Shown: one piece after another, positions 52,073 through 60,618 of the stretch
Position numbering within the stretch: the stretch's first letter is position 1
How the letters are laid out: the number at the start of each line of letters is the position of its first letter
NCBI GenBank assembly: GCA_963828075.1
Contig: CAWHDH010000021.1
Location: 682,001 to 746,000 of the forward strand
Source of the DNA: JACCYI01 sp963828075
Lineage (GTDB): Bacteria; Actinomycetota; Thermoleophilia; Solirubrobacterales; Solirubrobacteraceae
DNA length: 64,000 nt
Direction of reading: 5' to 3'
Translations under genes and position numbers: made by a program
The notes under the pieces: model-generated
The model's input: the letters and a program-made list of their open reading frames with translations, nothing else
Told to the model about the DNA's origin: nothing
Databases searched by the model: none

Positions 52073-55000
52073 ATGCATACCCGGACATGGATCGTCCTTG
52101 CATTCGTCGCGTCGGTGCTCCACGCGGCGACTCCTGCGCAGGCCCTGCCGGTATCGACGGGTCGCTGGGACGAGACGAACGGGGTCGGGTTCATGAGCGC
52201 GATCAATGTCGTGCCGGACGGGACGAGGATCTACACCGCCGGCTATTTCGCCCCGCAGGTGCGCGTCTTCAGTCCCGCGGGGGTCCAGATCGGCTCGTGG
52301 GGGACGACCGGCAGCGGCGACGGCCAGTTCGAGGACCCCGTGGCGATCTCCGCCGCCGCCTCGGGCACGGTCTATGTCGCCGACAACCGGCACGACCGGA
52401 TCCAGTACTTCAGCTCCACCGGCGACTACCAGGGGCAGTGGGGCAGCAGCGGGACCGGGAACGGCCAGTTCACCGAGCCGATGGCGCTCGACGTCGCCTC
52501 GGACGGGACGGTGTACGTGTCGGACCCCTCGCAGCGGCGCGTGCAGCGCTTCACTCCGACGGGCGCGTTCGTGGGGTCGTTCGCCAGCAACGGCACCGAG
52601 GCGCCCGCGGACACGTACCCGTTGGGGATCGCGATCGACGGCGCGGGCGACGTCTACGTCTCCGACGCGTACGGCAAGGTGCGGCGGTTCAACGCGACCG
52701 GGACCTTGGAAGCCAGCTGGGGAACGCGCGGAGTCCGCCCCGGCGAGCTGCAGCGCCCTTTCAACGTCACCGTGCCGCCCGGCGGGACGGGGTCCGTCTA
52801 TGTCGCGGAGGGGATCCTCCAGCAGGAGGGCAGCGAATATCGCGGGCAGGCCTTCACTCCCGACGGAGGATCGCTCGGGATCTTCTTTGACGAGGGCCCC
52901 GGCGCGGGGCAGGTCGAGGGGCTTGCCGGCATGACGATGGACTGCGGCGGCAAGCTCTATGTGGCGGACCCGTATGGCCGCGAGATCGAGCTGTTCTCAG
53001 AGGCCGACGCACCCGGCTGCGGCATCACGGTCAATCACCGGGGCGACGCTGCGGACGCCAACATCTCCGACCGCAGGTGTGACGCCGACGCGTCGGCCGG
53101 CGGTGAGCAGTGCACGCTGCGCGCCGCGATCGCAGAGGCCAACCAGCGTCCCGGGCCGGACACGATCGGCTTCGCGATCAGCGGCGCCGGCGTCCCGGTC
53201 ATCACGCCCGCGTCGGGGCTGCCGGCCTCCACGCAGCCCGTCACCATCCTCGGCGACTCGCAGCCCGGCGGACGCGTGGCGCTGCGCGGTGAGGACGCAG
53301 GCGCCGCGGCCGACGGCCTGGTGCTCGCCGGCGGGCAGAGCCTGGTCAAGGGCCTCGCCGTCGGCGGCTTCGGCGGCTCGGCGGTGCGCATCGCCGGTGG
53401 CGGGCAGAACGCGGTGCGCGGCAACCTGCTCGGGGTCGATGCCGATGGCGCGTCCCGGCCCAATGGCGTGGGCGTCGACATCGAAGGCTCGCCGGGAACC
53501 GCCATCGGCGGGAGCGCGGCCGGCGACGAGAACGTGATCTCGGGCAACGCGCGGGACGGTGTCTCGATCGTCGGAGCCGGGGCCGGCGGCACGCTGCTGC
53601 TCGGCAACCTCATCGGGACGACCCCTGCCGGCGACGCCCGCCGCGGCAACGGGGGCAGCGGCGTGCGCATCCTCGACGCTCCTCGGACGCGGATCGGCGG
53701 GCCGGGGGCCGGTGACGGCAACCTGATCTCGGGCAACAGCGGCGCCGGCGTCGAGGTGATCGTCGGCAGCAGCGGCCTGGGAACGACGATCGAGGGCAAC
53801 GTGGTCGGCATCGACCGTGAGGCCGGCGCCGGCGGCCTCACGCTGTCGAACGGCCGGGAGGGCATCGTCGTCCACCAGGGGCCGGACAGCCCGTCGAGCA
53901 CACGGATCGCGGGCAACGTCGTCTCCGGCAACGAGCTCGACGGGATCGCAGTGACCGGCGTGACCGGCGTCGCCATCGAGGGCAACGCCATCGGGACCGA
54001 CCGCAGCGCGACGAGCACCCTGCCCCTCGGCAACCTCGCCAGCGGGATCCGCCTGTCGGACGCCACCGACACGGTGGTCGGCGGCACCGCCGCAGGTCAG
54101 GGCAACGTCCTCGGCACCAACGCGCTGGACGGCATCGTGCTCGCCGGAGGGACGACGGGCACGCGTATCGAGGCCAACCGGCTGATCGCCCCCAACGGCA
54201 ACGGCGTCCTGATCGCCGACACGGCGCACGCCAACACGATCGGGGGGACCGACCCGCCGGCGGCCAACGAGATCACCGACAGCGCGCTGCGCGGCGTGCT
54301 CGTCGTCGGCGGAGCGACCGCGAACCGGGTGCTGGGCAACCGCATCACGGGCAGCGGCGCCGAAGGCCAGCCGGTGAACCTGGCGATCGACCTCGCGGCC
54401 GACGCCGATCGCGGCCCGAACGTCGACGACTTCGGCGATATCGACGCCGGTGGCAACGGCCTGCAGAACGCGCCGCGACTGCTCCTGGCCTCGCGCGCCG
54501 GCGAGGGCCTGCGCGTCGCCGGCGATCTCGTCACCCGGGCGAGGACGGTCCTGCGCATCGAGGTCTTCCGCGCGACGGCATGCGACGCTTCGGGCCACGG
54601 TGAGCTCGAGGAGCTGGTGGGGAGCTTCGACGTGATGACCGACATCGACGGCCGTGTCACGTTCGACGAGACGCTCGCGCGGTCGGTGTCCGGCGGCGTC
54701 GTCTCGGCGACCGCAACCGGTCCGGAGGGCACCTCGGAGGTCTCGGGCTGTGCGCCCGTGGGCGACCCCGTCCTGCCGGGGCCCGGACCGGTGGCCCTCG
54801 TGCCCCCGGCTCCGGTGGGGCCGGCCGCACCAGCGGTGCCGGTGCGCGTGGACCGCACACCGACGCTCTCCGGCAGCCGCAGTCTGCGTGTCACTAAGGG
54901 CGTGGCAAAGCTCGCGTTGACCTGTGCGGCGCCCAGTGACACGTGCGTCGGGACGGCGAGCCTGACCGCTGCCGCGAGGGCGCGCGCCTCGGCCACGTCG

Positions 55001-55174
55001 CGTCTCGGCTCCGTGCGTTACTCGATCCCGGCGGGCACCCGCCGGAGCGTGCGCATCAAGCTGACCCGCGGGGCGCGTTCGCGTCTGGCCAAGGCTCGTG
55101 TCCGCGCGCGCCTCTCGCTCAAGGAGACCCGCGGTCCGAAGCGCACGTTCACGGTGACACTGCGCCGCCGCTGA
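52073..55174 (+). CDS. very large secreted NHL-repeat and parallel beta-helix protein
   Basis: 1033 residues. Signal peptide to about residue 25. Residues about 30-300 are NHL-type propeller repeats (DGQFEDPVAIS-x-YVADNRHDRIQYFS, NGQFTEPMALDVASDGTVYVSD). Residues about 320-360 hold a CSLREAI-like motif (QCTLRAAIAEANQRPGPDTIGF). Residues about 360-790 hold right-handed beta-helix repeats of NVISGN and IGG type. A final Arg-rich Ig-like domain follows. The beta-helix repeats show visible DNA-level similarity. It is a probable adhesin or polysaccharide-binding surface protein. Confidence 0.85.
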   Translation: MHTRTWIVLAFVASVLHAATPAQALPVSTGRWDETNGVGFMSAINVVPDGTRIYTAGYFAPQVRVFSPAGVQIGSWGTTGSGDGQFEDPVAISAAASGTVYVADNRHDRIQYFSSTGDYQGQWGSSGTGNGQFTEPMALDVASDGTVYVSDPSQRRVQRFTPTGAFVGSFASNGTEAPADTYPLGIAIDGAGDVYVSDAYGKVRRFNATGTLEASWGTRGVRPGELQRPFNVTVPPGGTGSVYVAEGILQQEGSEYRGQAFTPDGGSLGIFFDEGPGAGQVEGLAGMTMDCGGKLYVADPYGREIELFSEADAPGCGITVNHRGDAADANISDRRCDADASAGGEQCTLRAAIAEANQRPGPDTIGFAISGAGVPVITPASGLPASTQPVTILGDSQPGGRVALRGEDAGAAADGLVLAGGQSLVKGLAVGGFGGSAVRIAGGGQNAVRGNLLGVDADGASRPNGVGVDIEGSPGTAIGGSAAGDENVISGNARDGVSIVGAGAGGTLLLGNLIGTTPAGDARRGNGGSGVRILDAPRTRIGGPGAGDGNLISGNSGAGVEVIVGSSGLGTTIEGNVVGIDREAGAGGLTLSNGREGIVVHQGPDSPSSTRIAGNVVSGNELDGIAVTGVTGVAIEGNAIGTDRSATSTLPLGNLASGIRLSDATDTVVGGTAAGQGNVLGTNALDGIVLAGGTTGTRIEANRLIAPNGNGVLIADTAHANTIGGTDPPAANEITDSALRGVLVVGGATANRVLGNRITGSGAEGQPVNLAIDLAADADRGPNVDDFGDIDAGGNGLQNAPRLLLASRAGEGLRVAGDLVTRARTVLRIEVFRATACDASGHGELEELVGSFDVMTDIDGRVTFDETLARSVSGGVVSATATGPEGTSEVSGCAPVGDPVLPGPGPVALVPPAPVGPAAPAVPVRVDRTPTLSGSRSLRVTKGVAKLALTCAAPSDTCVGTASLTAAARARASATSRLGSVRYSIPAGTRRSVRIKLTRGARSRLAKARVRARLSLKETRGPKRTFTVTLRRR

Positions 55175-55180
55175 TCGCGA

Positions 55181-55209
55181 GGGGCGCCGCCGCTCGGCGG
55201 CGGCGCCCC
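55181..55209. terminator. bidirectional hairpin terminator
   Basis: GGGGCGCCGCCGC and its perfect complement, 13 bp with a TCG loop, between the convergent beta-helix and ABC permease genes. Confidence 0.6.
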
Positions 55210-55217
55210 GTCTGCCC

Positions 55218-56003
55218 TTACGCCGCGCGCTGGTAGGTGCGGAACGCGCGGGTCGCGAACACGGCGCTCACCGTCAGGAAGGCCACGAGGAGGCCCGTCC
55301 GCGAGGCGACCAGGCCCCAGTCGGTCGAGCCCATGGCGGCCTCTCGGCCCGCTTCGATCGCCCAGTTGACGGGGTTGAAGCCTGCCACGTCCCGCATCCA
55401 TCCCGGCGCCAGGGCGAGCGGCATGAACGCGGCGGCGAGCATCGTCAGCGGCATCATCAGGAAGTTGACGAGGGCGATCAGCGTCTCCTCCTTGCGCGCC
55501 AGCAGCGCGATCCCGTTCGAGAACGCCGCGAAGGCGGCCCCGATCAGGCCGGCCACCGCGATCAGGATCGCGACGCCGGCGACCCCGCCCGCGAACGACC
55601 CGCCGAGCGCCAGCGCCAGGGCGATGATGATCAGCGACTGGATCACGATCACGATCGAGCCCTGGACCAGGCGACCGGCGATGAGCGCGCCGCGCGAGAC
55701 CGGCGGGACCAGCAACCGGTCCATGATCCCGCGGTTGAGGTCGTTGATGATCCCCATCCCGCTCCAGCCGGCGGAGAAGAACGCGGTCATGATCAGCACG
55801 CCGGGCGCGAGGAACTCGATGTAGTCCCCGGTCCCGGACGCGGCGGTGAAGCCCGGGATGTCGACGACCTTGGAGAACAGCGGGCCGAACAGCAGCAGCC
55901 AGATCACCGGCTGGACGAGGGTGATCGCGATCCACCAGGGCCGGCGCAGCAGCTCGCGGCCGTGGCGGATGGTCATGTAGAGGGTGTGGCGGGCGAAGGT
56001 CAT
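55218..56003 (-). CDS. ABC-2 type efflux permease (DrrB-like)
   Basis: 261 residues with six membrane helices in the ABC-2 pattern: WWIAITLVQPVIWLLLFGPLF, then a central DRLLVPPVSRGALIAGRL motif typical of DrrB. It should pump a drug or lipid with an ATPase. The ATG overlaps the stop of the ATPase pseudogene (ATGA). Because that ATPase is broken, this permease may be inactive or use another ATPase. Confidence 0.87.
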   Translation of the reverse strand: MTFARHTLYMTIRHGRELLRRPWWIAITLVQPVIWLLLFGPLFSKVVDIPGFTAASGTGDYIEFLAPGVLIMTAFFSAGWSGMGIINDLNRGIMDRLLVPPVSRGALIAGRLVQGSIVIVIQSLIIIALALALGGSFAGGVAGVAILIAVAGLIGAAFAAFSNGIALLARKEETLIALVNFLMMPLTMLAAAFMPLALAPGWMRDVAGFNPVNWAIEAGREAAMGSTDWGLVASRTGLLVAFLTVSAVFATRAFRTYQRAA

Positions 56004-56803
56004 CGGACTGCGGCCTCCTTCTCGGTGGCATCGAAGGTTCTTCCGGTGTGACGCAGGTACACGTCGTCGAGCGAGGGCCGCGCGACGGTCACCGAGGCGA
56101 CCGGCACGCCCTGGCGATCGAGCGCGGCCAGGACCGCGGGCACCGCGCGGGCGCCGTTGTCGGCGCGGGCGCGCAGGAGGCGGCCGTCGAGCGCGACGTC
56201 GCGAACGCCGTCGACCCCGGCCAGCGCGCCGTTGAGCCCGTTCTGGAGGTCGGCGCCGAGCTCCGCGTGCAGCGCGTCGCCGCGCACCTCGTGCTTGAGC
56301 GAGTCGGGCGTGCCGGTCGCCACCACGCGGCCGCGGTCGACGATCGCCAGCTGCGACGCCAGCCGGTCGGCCTCCTCGAGGTAGTGGGTGGTCAGCAGGA
56401 TCGTCAGCCCTGCTCCTCGGAGAGCCGCGCGATCTCGCGCCACATGCCGGCGCGGACCTCGGGGTCCAGGCCCGTGGTGGGCTCGTCGAGGAAGAGGACC
56501 AGCGGCCGGTGGACGAGCGCCACGGCGATGTCGAGCCGGCGCTCCATCCCGCCCGAGTAGGTGCGGGCGATCCGGTCGGCGGCGTCGGCGGGGCCGAACT
56601 GCTCGAGCAGCTCGGCGGCGCGGGCCTCGAGCTTGCGGCCGCGCATGCCGTGGATCTGCCCCTGGAGCCGCAGGTTCTCGCGGCCGGTCGCCTCGCGGTC
56701 GACGCCTGAGCGCTGGGTCACGCAGCCGATGGCGCGGCGGACCTTGTCGGGCGCCCCGGCGACGTCCAGGCCCGCCACGCGCGCGCGGCCGGCGTCGGCG
56801 CGC
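56000..56803 (-). pseudogene. DrrA-like ABC transporter ATPase, truncated and frameshifted
   Basis: Two frames together encode a DrrA-type ATPase. The first holds the Q-loop region CVTQRSGV, the signature RTYSGGMERRLDIA and Walker B LVLFLDEPTTGLDP; the second starts LTILLTTHYLEEADRLA with the switch His. A single C is missing near 56408 (GGCTGACG where GGCCTGACG would keep frame), creating a stop after EEQG. The first 60-70 residues, including the Walker A GPNGAGKT motif, are gone; homology begins at AGRARVAGLDVAG. A sequencing error could explain the frameshift, but not the missing Walker A. Confidence 0.8.
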
Positions 56804-56806
56804 TTA

Positions 56807-56819
56807 TCGAACCTTTCGA
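56807..56819. promoter_or_regulatory. candidate MarR operator (perfect inverted repeat)
   Basis: TCGAA-CCT-TTCGA is a perfect 5-bp inverted repeat with a 3-bp spacer ending directly before the MarR-remnant ATG. It could be the original operator of the divergent regulator and ATPase genes. Confidence 0.4.
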
Positions 56820-57107
56820 ATGTCAAGAGAAACCACCTTCCAAGAGATGACCGCTGCAATTCGGGCGTACCAGATGGCCAACGACGCGTTCGACCAGGCG
56901 TTCATCGATCGCCTGGGCCTGAACCGCACCGATGGCCGCTGCAAGCTGATCTGGGAGGTGATGGGCCCGTTCGTGGAGGAGGCGACGAAGGACACCACGC
57001 GCTTCTCGGCCCGCGACCTCGAGGTCATCCGCGACTTCCTGATCGACGCGCGGCGGGTCACGGAGCGCCACACCGCCCGGTTGCGCGAGGAAACGCCGCG
57101 CCGCTAG
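56820..57107 (+). CDS. MarR-family remnant lacking the winged helix
   Basis: 95 residues. The N-terminal helix (MSRETTFQEMTAAIRAYQMA) through GLNRTDGRC matches the first dimerisation helix of MarR regulators encoded beside DrrAB pumps. GPFVEEATKDTTRFSARDL and VIRDFLIDARRVTERHTARL match the two C-terminal dimer helices. The winged-helix DNA-binding part, normally 60-70 residues between them, is absent, as if removed by an in-frame deletion. The frame is open and could make a dimer unable to bind DNA. No ribosome binding site is apparent. Confidence 0.7.
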   Translation: MSRETTFQEMTAAIRAYQMANDAFDQAFIDRLGLNRTDGRCKLIWEVMGPFVEEATKDTTRFSARDLEVIRDFLIDARRVTERHTARLREETPRR

Positions 57108-57127
57108 GTCGGACATCATCCGGCCGC

Positions 57128-58144
57128 ATGTCGCCCGACGCCGATCCTCTCCAGACCGACCTCGTCCTCGCCGGCGGCGGGGTCAAGGGCATCGCCCACG
57201 TCGGCGCGCTGGCGGCGCTCGAGGACGCCGGCTACCGCTACGAGCGGATCGCGGGCACCTCGGCGGGCTCGATCGCCGGGTCGCTGGCGGCGGCGGGGAT
57301 GCCGGCGGCGCGCATGCGCGAGGTGCTGCTGGGTCTCGAGCTGCGCGAGTTCCGCGATCCCGGCCTGCTCGACCTCATCCCGGTCTTGGGCCCGGCCCTG
57401 TCGATCCTGCTCGAGGACGGCATCTTCGAGGGCGACCGGGTGCACGAGTGGCTCGGCGAGCAGCTCGCCCAGCTCGGCGTCGAGACGTTCGGCGATCTCA
57501 AGCTCCCGCCGGACCCGGACAGCACGCTGGCGCCGAACCAGCGCTATCGCCTCGTCGTCATGGTCGCCGACACCACGCGCGGTGAGCTCGTCCGGCTGCC
57601 GTGGGACTACCAGAGCCGCTACGGACTGGACCCCGACCGCCAGCGGGTCGCCGACGCGGTGCGGGCCTCGATGTCGATCCCGTTCTTCTACGAGCCGGTC
57701 AAGCTGCGCCACGCCGACGGGACCGAGTCCGTCCTCGTCGACGGCGGCGTCCTGACCAACTTCCCGATCGACACGTTCGACCGCACCGACCGCCGGCGCC
57801 CGCGCTGGCCGACCTTCGGCGTCACGCTGATCCCGCGGCTGCCGGCCGGCAACGCACAGCTGCTGCCCGGCCTCGGGCTGATCAGTCACGGCCCGCTGCG
57901 GCTGCTCGAGAACCTGGTCACGACGACGATCGTCGGGCACGACCAGGCGGAGCTGGCCAAGCCGTGGGTGGCGGCGCGGACGATCGAGGTCGACACCTCG
58001 GCCGTCAACGCGATCGACTTCGACGCCGACCGGGAGGCCCAGGAGCGGCTCTACGCCAGCGGCGTCGAGGCCACCGAGCGCTTCCTGTCGACGTGGGACT
58101 GGCAGGAGTACCTCGACCGGTTCCGCCCGCCGGCGCTCGCGTGA
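57128..58144 (+). CDS. patatin-like phospholipase
   Basis: 338 residues. The glycine-rich oxyanion motif LVLAGGGVKG, nucleophile Ser45 in GTSAG, and Asp205 in VDGG complete the Ser-Asp dyad. AVRASMSIPFFYEPV is the conserved region before the Asp. It would release fatty acids from membrane lipids in the cytoplasm. The stop overlaps the CocE hydrolase GTG (GTGA). Confidence 0.9.
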   Translation: MSPDADPLQTDLVLAGGGVKGIAHVGALAALEDAGYRYERIAGTSAGSIAGSLAAAGMPAARMREVLLGLELREFRDPGLLDLIPVLGPALSILLEDGIFEGDRVHEWLGEQLAQLGVETFGDLKLPPDPDSTLAPNQRYRLVVMVADTTRGELVRLPWDYQSRYGLDPDRQRVADAVRASMSIPFFYEPVKLRHADGTESVLVDGGVLTNFPIDTFDRTDRRRPRWPTFGVTLIPRLPAGNAQLLPGLGLISHGPLRLLENLVTTTIVGHDQAELAKPWVAARTIEVDTSAVNAIDFDADREAQERLYASGVEATERFLSTWDWQEYLDRFRPPALA

Positions 58145-59625
58145 CCGAGGCCATCCGCGTCCTGCGCGAGGTCGCCGTCCCGCTCGCCGACGGGACGGTG
58201 ACGCGCGCCGAGGTCTGGCTGCCCGACGACGGCGCTCTGCACCCGGCGATCCTCGTCCGAACGCCGTACGGCAAGGAAGGCGCGGCGCCGAACGCGCTGC
58301 TCGACACCCGGCTGGCGGCGCGCCGCGGCTTCGCCACGGTGCTGCAGGACGTCCGCGGGCGCGGCACGTCGGACGGCGCGTTCGAGCCGTTCGTCAACGA
58401 GGGGGCCGACGGCGCGGACAGCGTCGCCTGGGTCGCGCGGCAGCCATGGTGCGACGGGCGCGTGGTGATGGGCGGCATGAGCTACGTCGGGGCCACGCAG
58501 TGGCTCGCGGCGGCGGCCGCACCGCCCGCGCTGGAGGCGATCGCCCCGGCGCTGTCGTCCGACGACGTCGGCGAGGGGTGGTCGTTCACCGCGGGCGTGC
58601 TCGAGCACGGCCTTCTGGCGACCTGGAACGCGGCGGATCTGGCGCGCGAGGACGATCGCCGGCTCGACGACCTGGAGCTGGCCGGCGAGGACCTCCATGC
58701 GCTGGCGCGGATCGCGCCGTGGACGCGCGAGTGGTTCTCCGAGCCGGTCGGCTCGGCCTACTGGCGCGAGCGCTCGGTTGCTGATCGCCGCGACGCCGTC
58801 GGCGTCCCCGTTCTCGTCACCGCGGGGTGGTACGACGTCTTCGCCGCCGCCTCGCTGCGCAGCTTCGCGCGCTCGCGCGATCCCCGCGACCGGCTGGTCA
58901 TCGGGCCGTGGGGACACGATCCAGGCCTCTCCCACCTGGTCGGCGACGGCAGCACCGGGGCGGCGGGATCGGGCGAGGACCGTCTGTCTGGCTGGACGCT
59001 CGACTTCTACGACGCCGTGCTGGCGGGCCGCGAACCGCCGCTGCCGCGCGTTTTGGCGTACGTGCTCGGCGCCCGGCGGTGGGTGGAGCTGGCCGCCTGG
59101 CCGCCGCCAGGCGGCTCTGAGCTGCGGGTGGCGCTGGAGGGTGGAGCGCTGGAGGTCGACCCGGACGACCCGGTGCCGTTCCTCGGCGGCCGTGCACTGA
59201 TCATCCAGGTGCCCGGCCACGGGTACGGGATCCGCGACCACCAGCACCTGAGCCGGCGACCCGACGTGGTGGTCGCGGGTCGCGCGGTGTGGGGCGAGCC
59301 GACGCTGCTCGCGGGGCCCGCCGCGGCGCGCCTCGTCGTGGACCCGGGCAGCGGGCCCGCGCGGCGGTGGGTCGTGACCTTGTGCTGCGAGCAGGCCGAC
59401 GGCGCACTGCACAACCTCTGCGAGGGGATCGCGGAGGCGCCGGCCGAGTCGGGCGCGGTCGAGGTGTCGTTGGGGGACGTCTGCGTCGAGGTCGCTGCCG
59501 GGCAGGCGCTCGTATGCCTCGTCGCCGGCAGCGCGTGGCCGCGCTACCCGCGCCCGGCCGACCGCGGTCCCCGTCAGGTGCTCGCCGGATCGGAGCTCGT
59601 GCTCACCCGCGGGCCCGCGATCTGA
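58141..59625 (+). CDS. CocE/NonD family hydrolase
   Basis: 494 residues from a GTG coupled to the patatin gene. N-terminal alpha/beta hydrolase domain with Ser114 in GGMSYVGATQW, Asp232 in GWYDVFAAAS and His259 in GPWGHDPG, then a C-terminal jelly-roll domain (about 330-494). The family includes X-Pro dipeptidases, cocaine esterases and beta-lactam acylases; the substrate is not predictable. It converges on a repeat element and a cupin gene. Confidence 0.9.
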   Translation: MTEAIRVLREVAVPLADGTVTRAEVWLPDDGALHPAILVRTPYGKEGAAPNALLDTRLAARRGFATVLQDVRGRGTSDGAFEPFVNEGADGADSVAWVARQPWCDGRVVMGGMSYVGATQWLAAAAAPPALEAIAPALSSDDVGEGWSFTAGVLEHGLLATWNAADLAREDDRRLDDLELAGEDLHALARIAPWTREWFSEPVGSAYWRERSVADRRDAVGVPVLVTAGWYDVFAAASLRSFARSRDPRDRLVIGPWGHDPGLSHLVGDGSTGAAGSGEDRLSGWTLDFYDAVLAGREPPLPRVLAYVLGARRWVELAAWPPPGGSELRVALEGGALEVDPDDPVPFLGGRALIIQVPGHGYGIRDHQHLSRRPDVVVAGRAVWGEPTLLAGPAAARLVVDPGSGPARRWVVTLCCEQADGALHNLCEGIAEAPAESGAVEVSLGDVCVEVAAGQALVCLVAGSAWPRYPRPADRGPRQVLAGSELVLTRGPAI

Positions 59626-59630
59626 CCACC

Positions 59631-59777
59631 GTTCACCCCCGCATTGAGGAGCGCGCGCCAGGTGACCGGTCCGTGCTGCTCGTCCGCCAGTCGCGCGATC
59701 AGGACGTCAACCACCCCCATGCGCGCCGGGGGACGGCCGCCCACGACCAACCTGACTCCCTCGATGCGCAGTTCGAA
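59631..59777. repeat. second copy of interspersed element B
   Basis: The gap between the convergent CocE and cupin genes contains, in order: GTTCACCCCCGCATTGAGG (59631-59649), a block with AGGACGTCAACCACCCCC (59701-59728), and at the right end TCGATGCGCAGTTCGAA on the plus strand (59761-59777). The same three blocks occur in this order on the minus strand of 29665-29874. The middle is shorter here and its inner hairpins are lost or degenerate. Confidence 0.7.
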
Positions 59778-59794
59778 GAGCAGAGAGTGAGCGC

Positions 59795-60250
59795 CTACCC
59801 GAGCGCCGACTGCATCAGCTCCGGCGGGGGCGTGATGAGGACGTTGGTCCCCAGCGGCATGATCGTGTCGTCGTAGATGTGGATCGCCGCCGCGCTCGAG
59901 AAGAAGCCCACGACCCGCAGGGTCGTCTCCCCCACGTTCGCCAGCGCGTGCGGGACGAGCGCCGGGACCGCGGCGAGCGCCTCCGCCTCGTAGCGCGCCA
60001 CCTGGTCGCCGACCTCGACGTCCGCGGTGCCCTCGACGATCATCTGGATCTCCTCCGCCGTGTGGATGTGGCGGGGAGTGCGGTGCCCGGGATCGACCTC
60101 GTAGTAGATGACCGAGCAGCTGCCGCAGCCCTCCGCCGCGGTGAGCGGGAAAGCGAAGCGCGCCCGCAGCTCCGGGCGGCCCTCCACCCACGCCTCGACC
60201 ATCTCGAGCTCAGCCAGGCGGACCCCCGCCACCTTCCCGTTCGTGGTCAC
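59795..60250 (-). CDS. cupin domain protein
   Basis: 151 residues, one cupin domain: YYEVDPGHRTPRHIHTAEEIQMIVEG supplies the metal-binding His/Glu set, and ALVPHALANVGETTLRVVGFF closes the barrel. The N-terminal FPLTAAEGCGSCSV has two cysteines. No clear substrate. It converges on element B, as the bicupin does at the other copy. Confidence 0.82.
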   Translation of the reverse strand: MTTNGKVAGVRLAELEMVEAWVEGRPELRARFAFPLTAAEGCGSCSVIYYEVDPGHRTPRHIHTAEEIQMIVEGTADVEVGDQVARYEAEALAAVPALVPHALANVGETTLRVVGFFSSAAAIHIYDDTIMPLGTNVLITPPPELMQSALG

Positions 60251-60377
60251 CCGTTCGTCTCCTCACTCGCCGCACACCGGCGGCGCTCGCGGTCAGAGCC
60301 GCGTCCAACCTACGTGAGGCGCACAGACGACCGCAAGCCGCCTGATCCGGGCGGTCGGCGGGCGCGTAGGCGCTCCC

Positions 60378-60617
60378 ATGACCGCAACCACCACCGCCCG
60401 CAGGTTCCTTCTGGCCGGACTCGTCGCCGTCGCTCTGCCGGTCGCCCACGGCGTGGCCCGGGACGGCAGTCGCCCCGGACCGCCGATCGAGCAGCACGCG
60501 GGCAAACACCAGGGTCCGCCTCCCCCCGGGGTGCAACTCGCCGGCAAGCACATCGGGCCGCCCGGGGTCCAGCTCGCCGGCAAGCACATCGGACCGCCTC
60601 CGCCCGGCGTCGCCTGA
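60378..60617 (+). CDS. small secreted Gly/Pro/His/Lys repeat protein
   Basis: 79 residues. Signal peptide (RRFLLAGLVAVALPVAHGVA), then two or three copies of a 12-residue unit, GVQLAGKHIGPP, with a variant at its beginning (GPPIEQHAGKHQGPP). The mature chain is about 50 residues, basic and unstructured, and could bind a metal through its His residues. No family recognised. Converges with the SRPBCC gene. Confidence 0.65.
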   Translation: MTATTTARRFLLAGLVAVALPVAHGVARDGSRPGPPIEQHAGKHQGPPPPGVQLAGKHIGPPGVQLAGKHIGPPPPGVA

Positions 60618-60618
60618 C

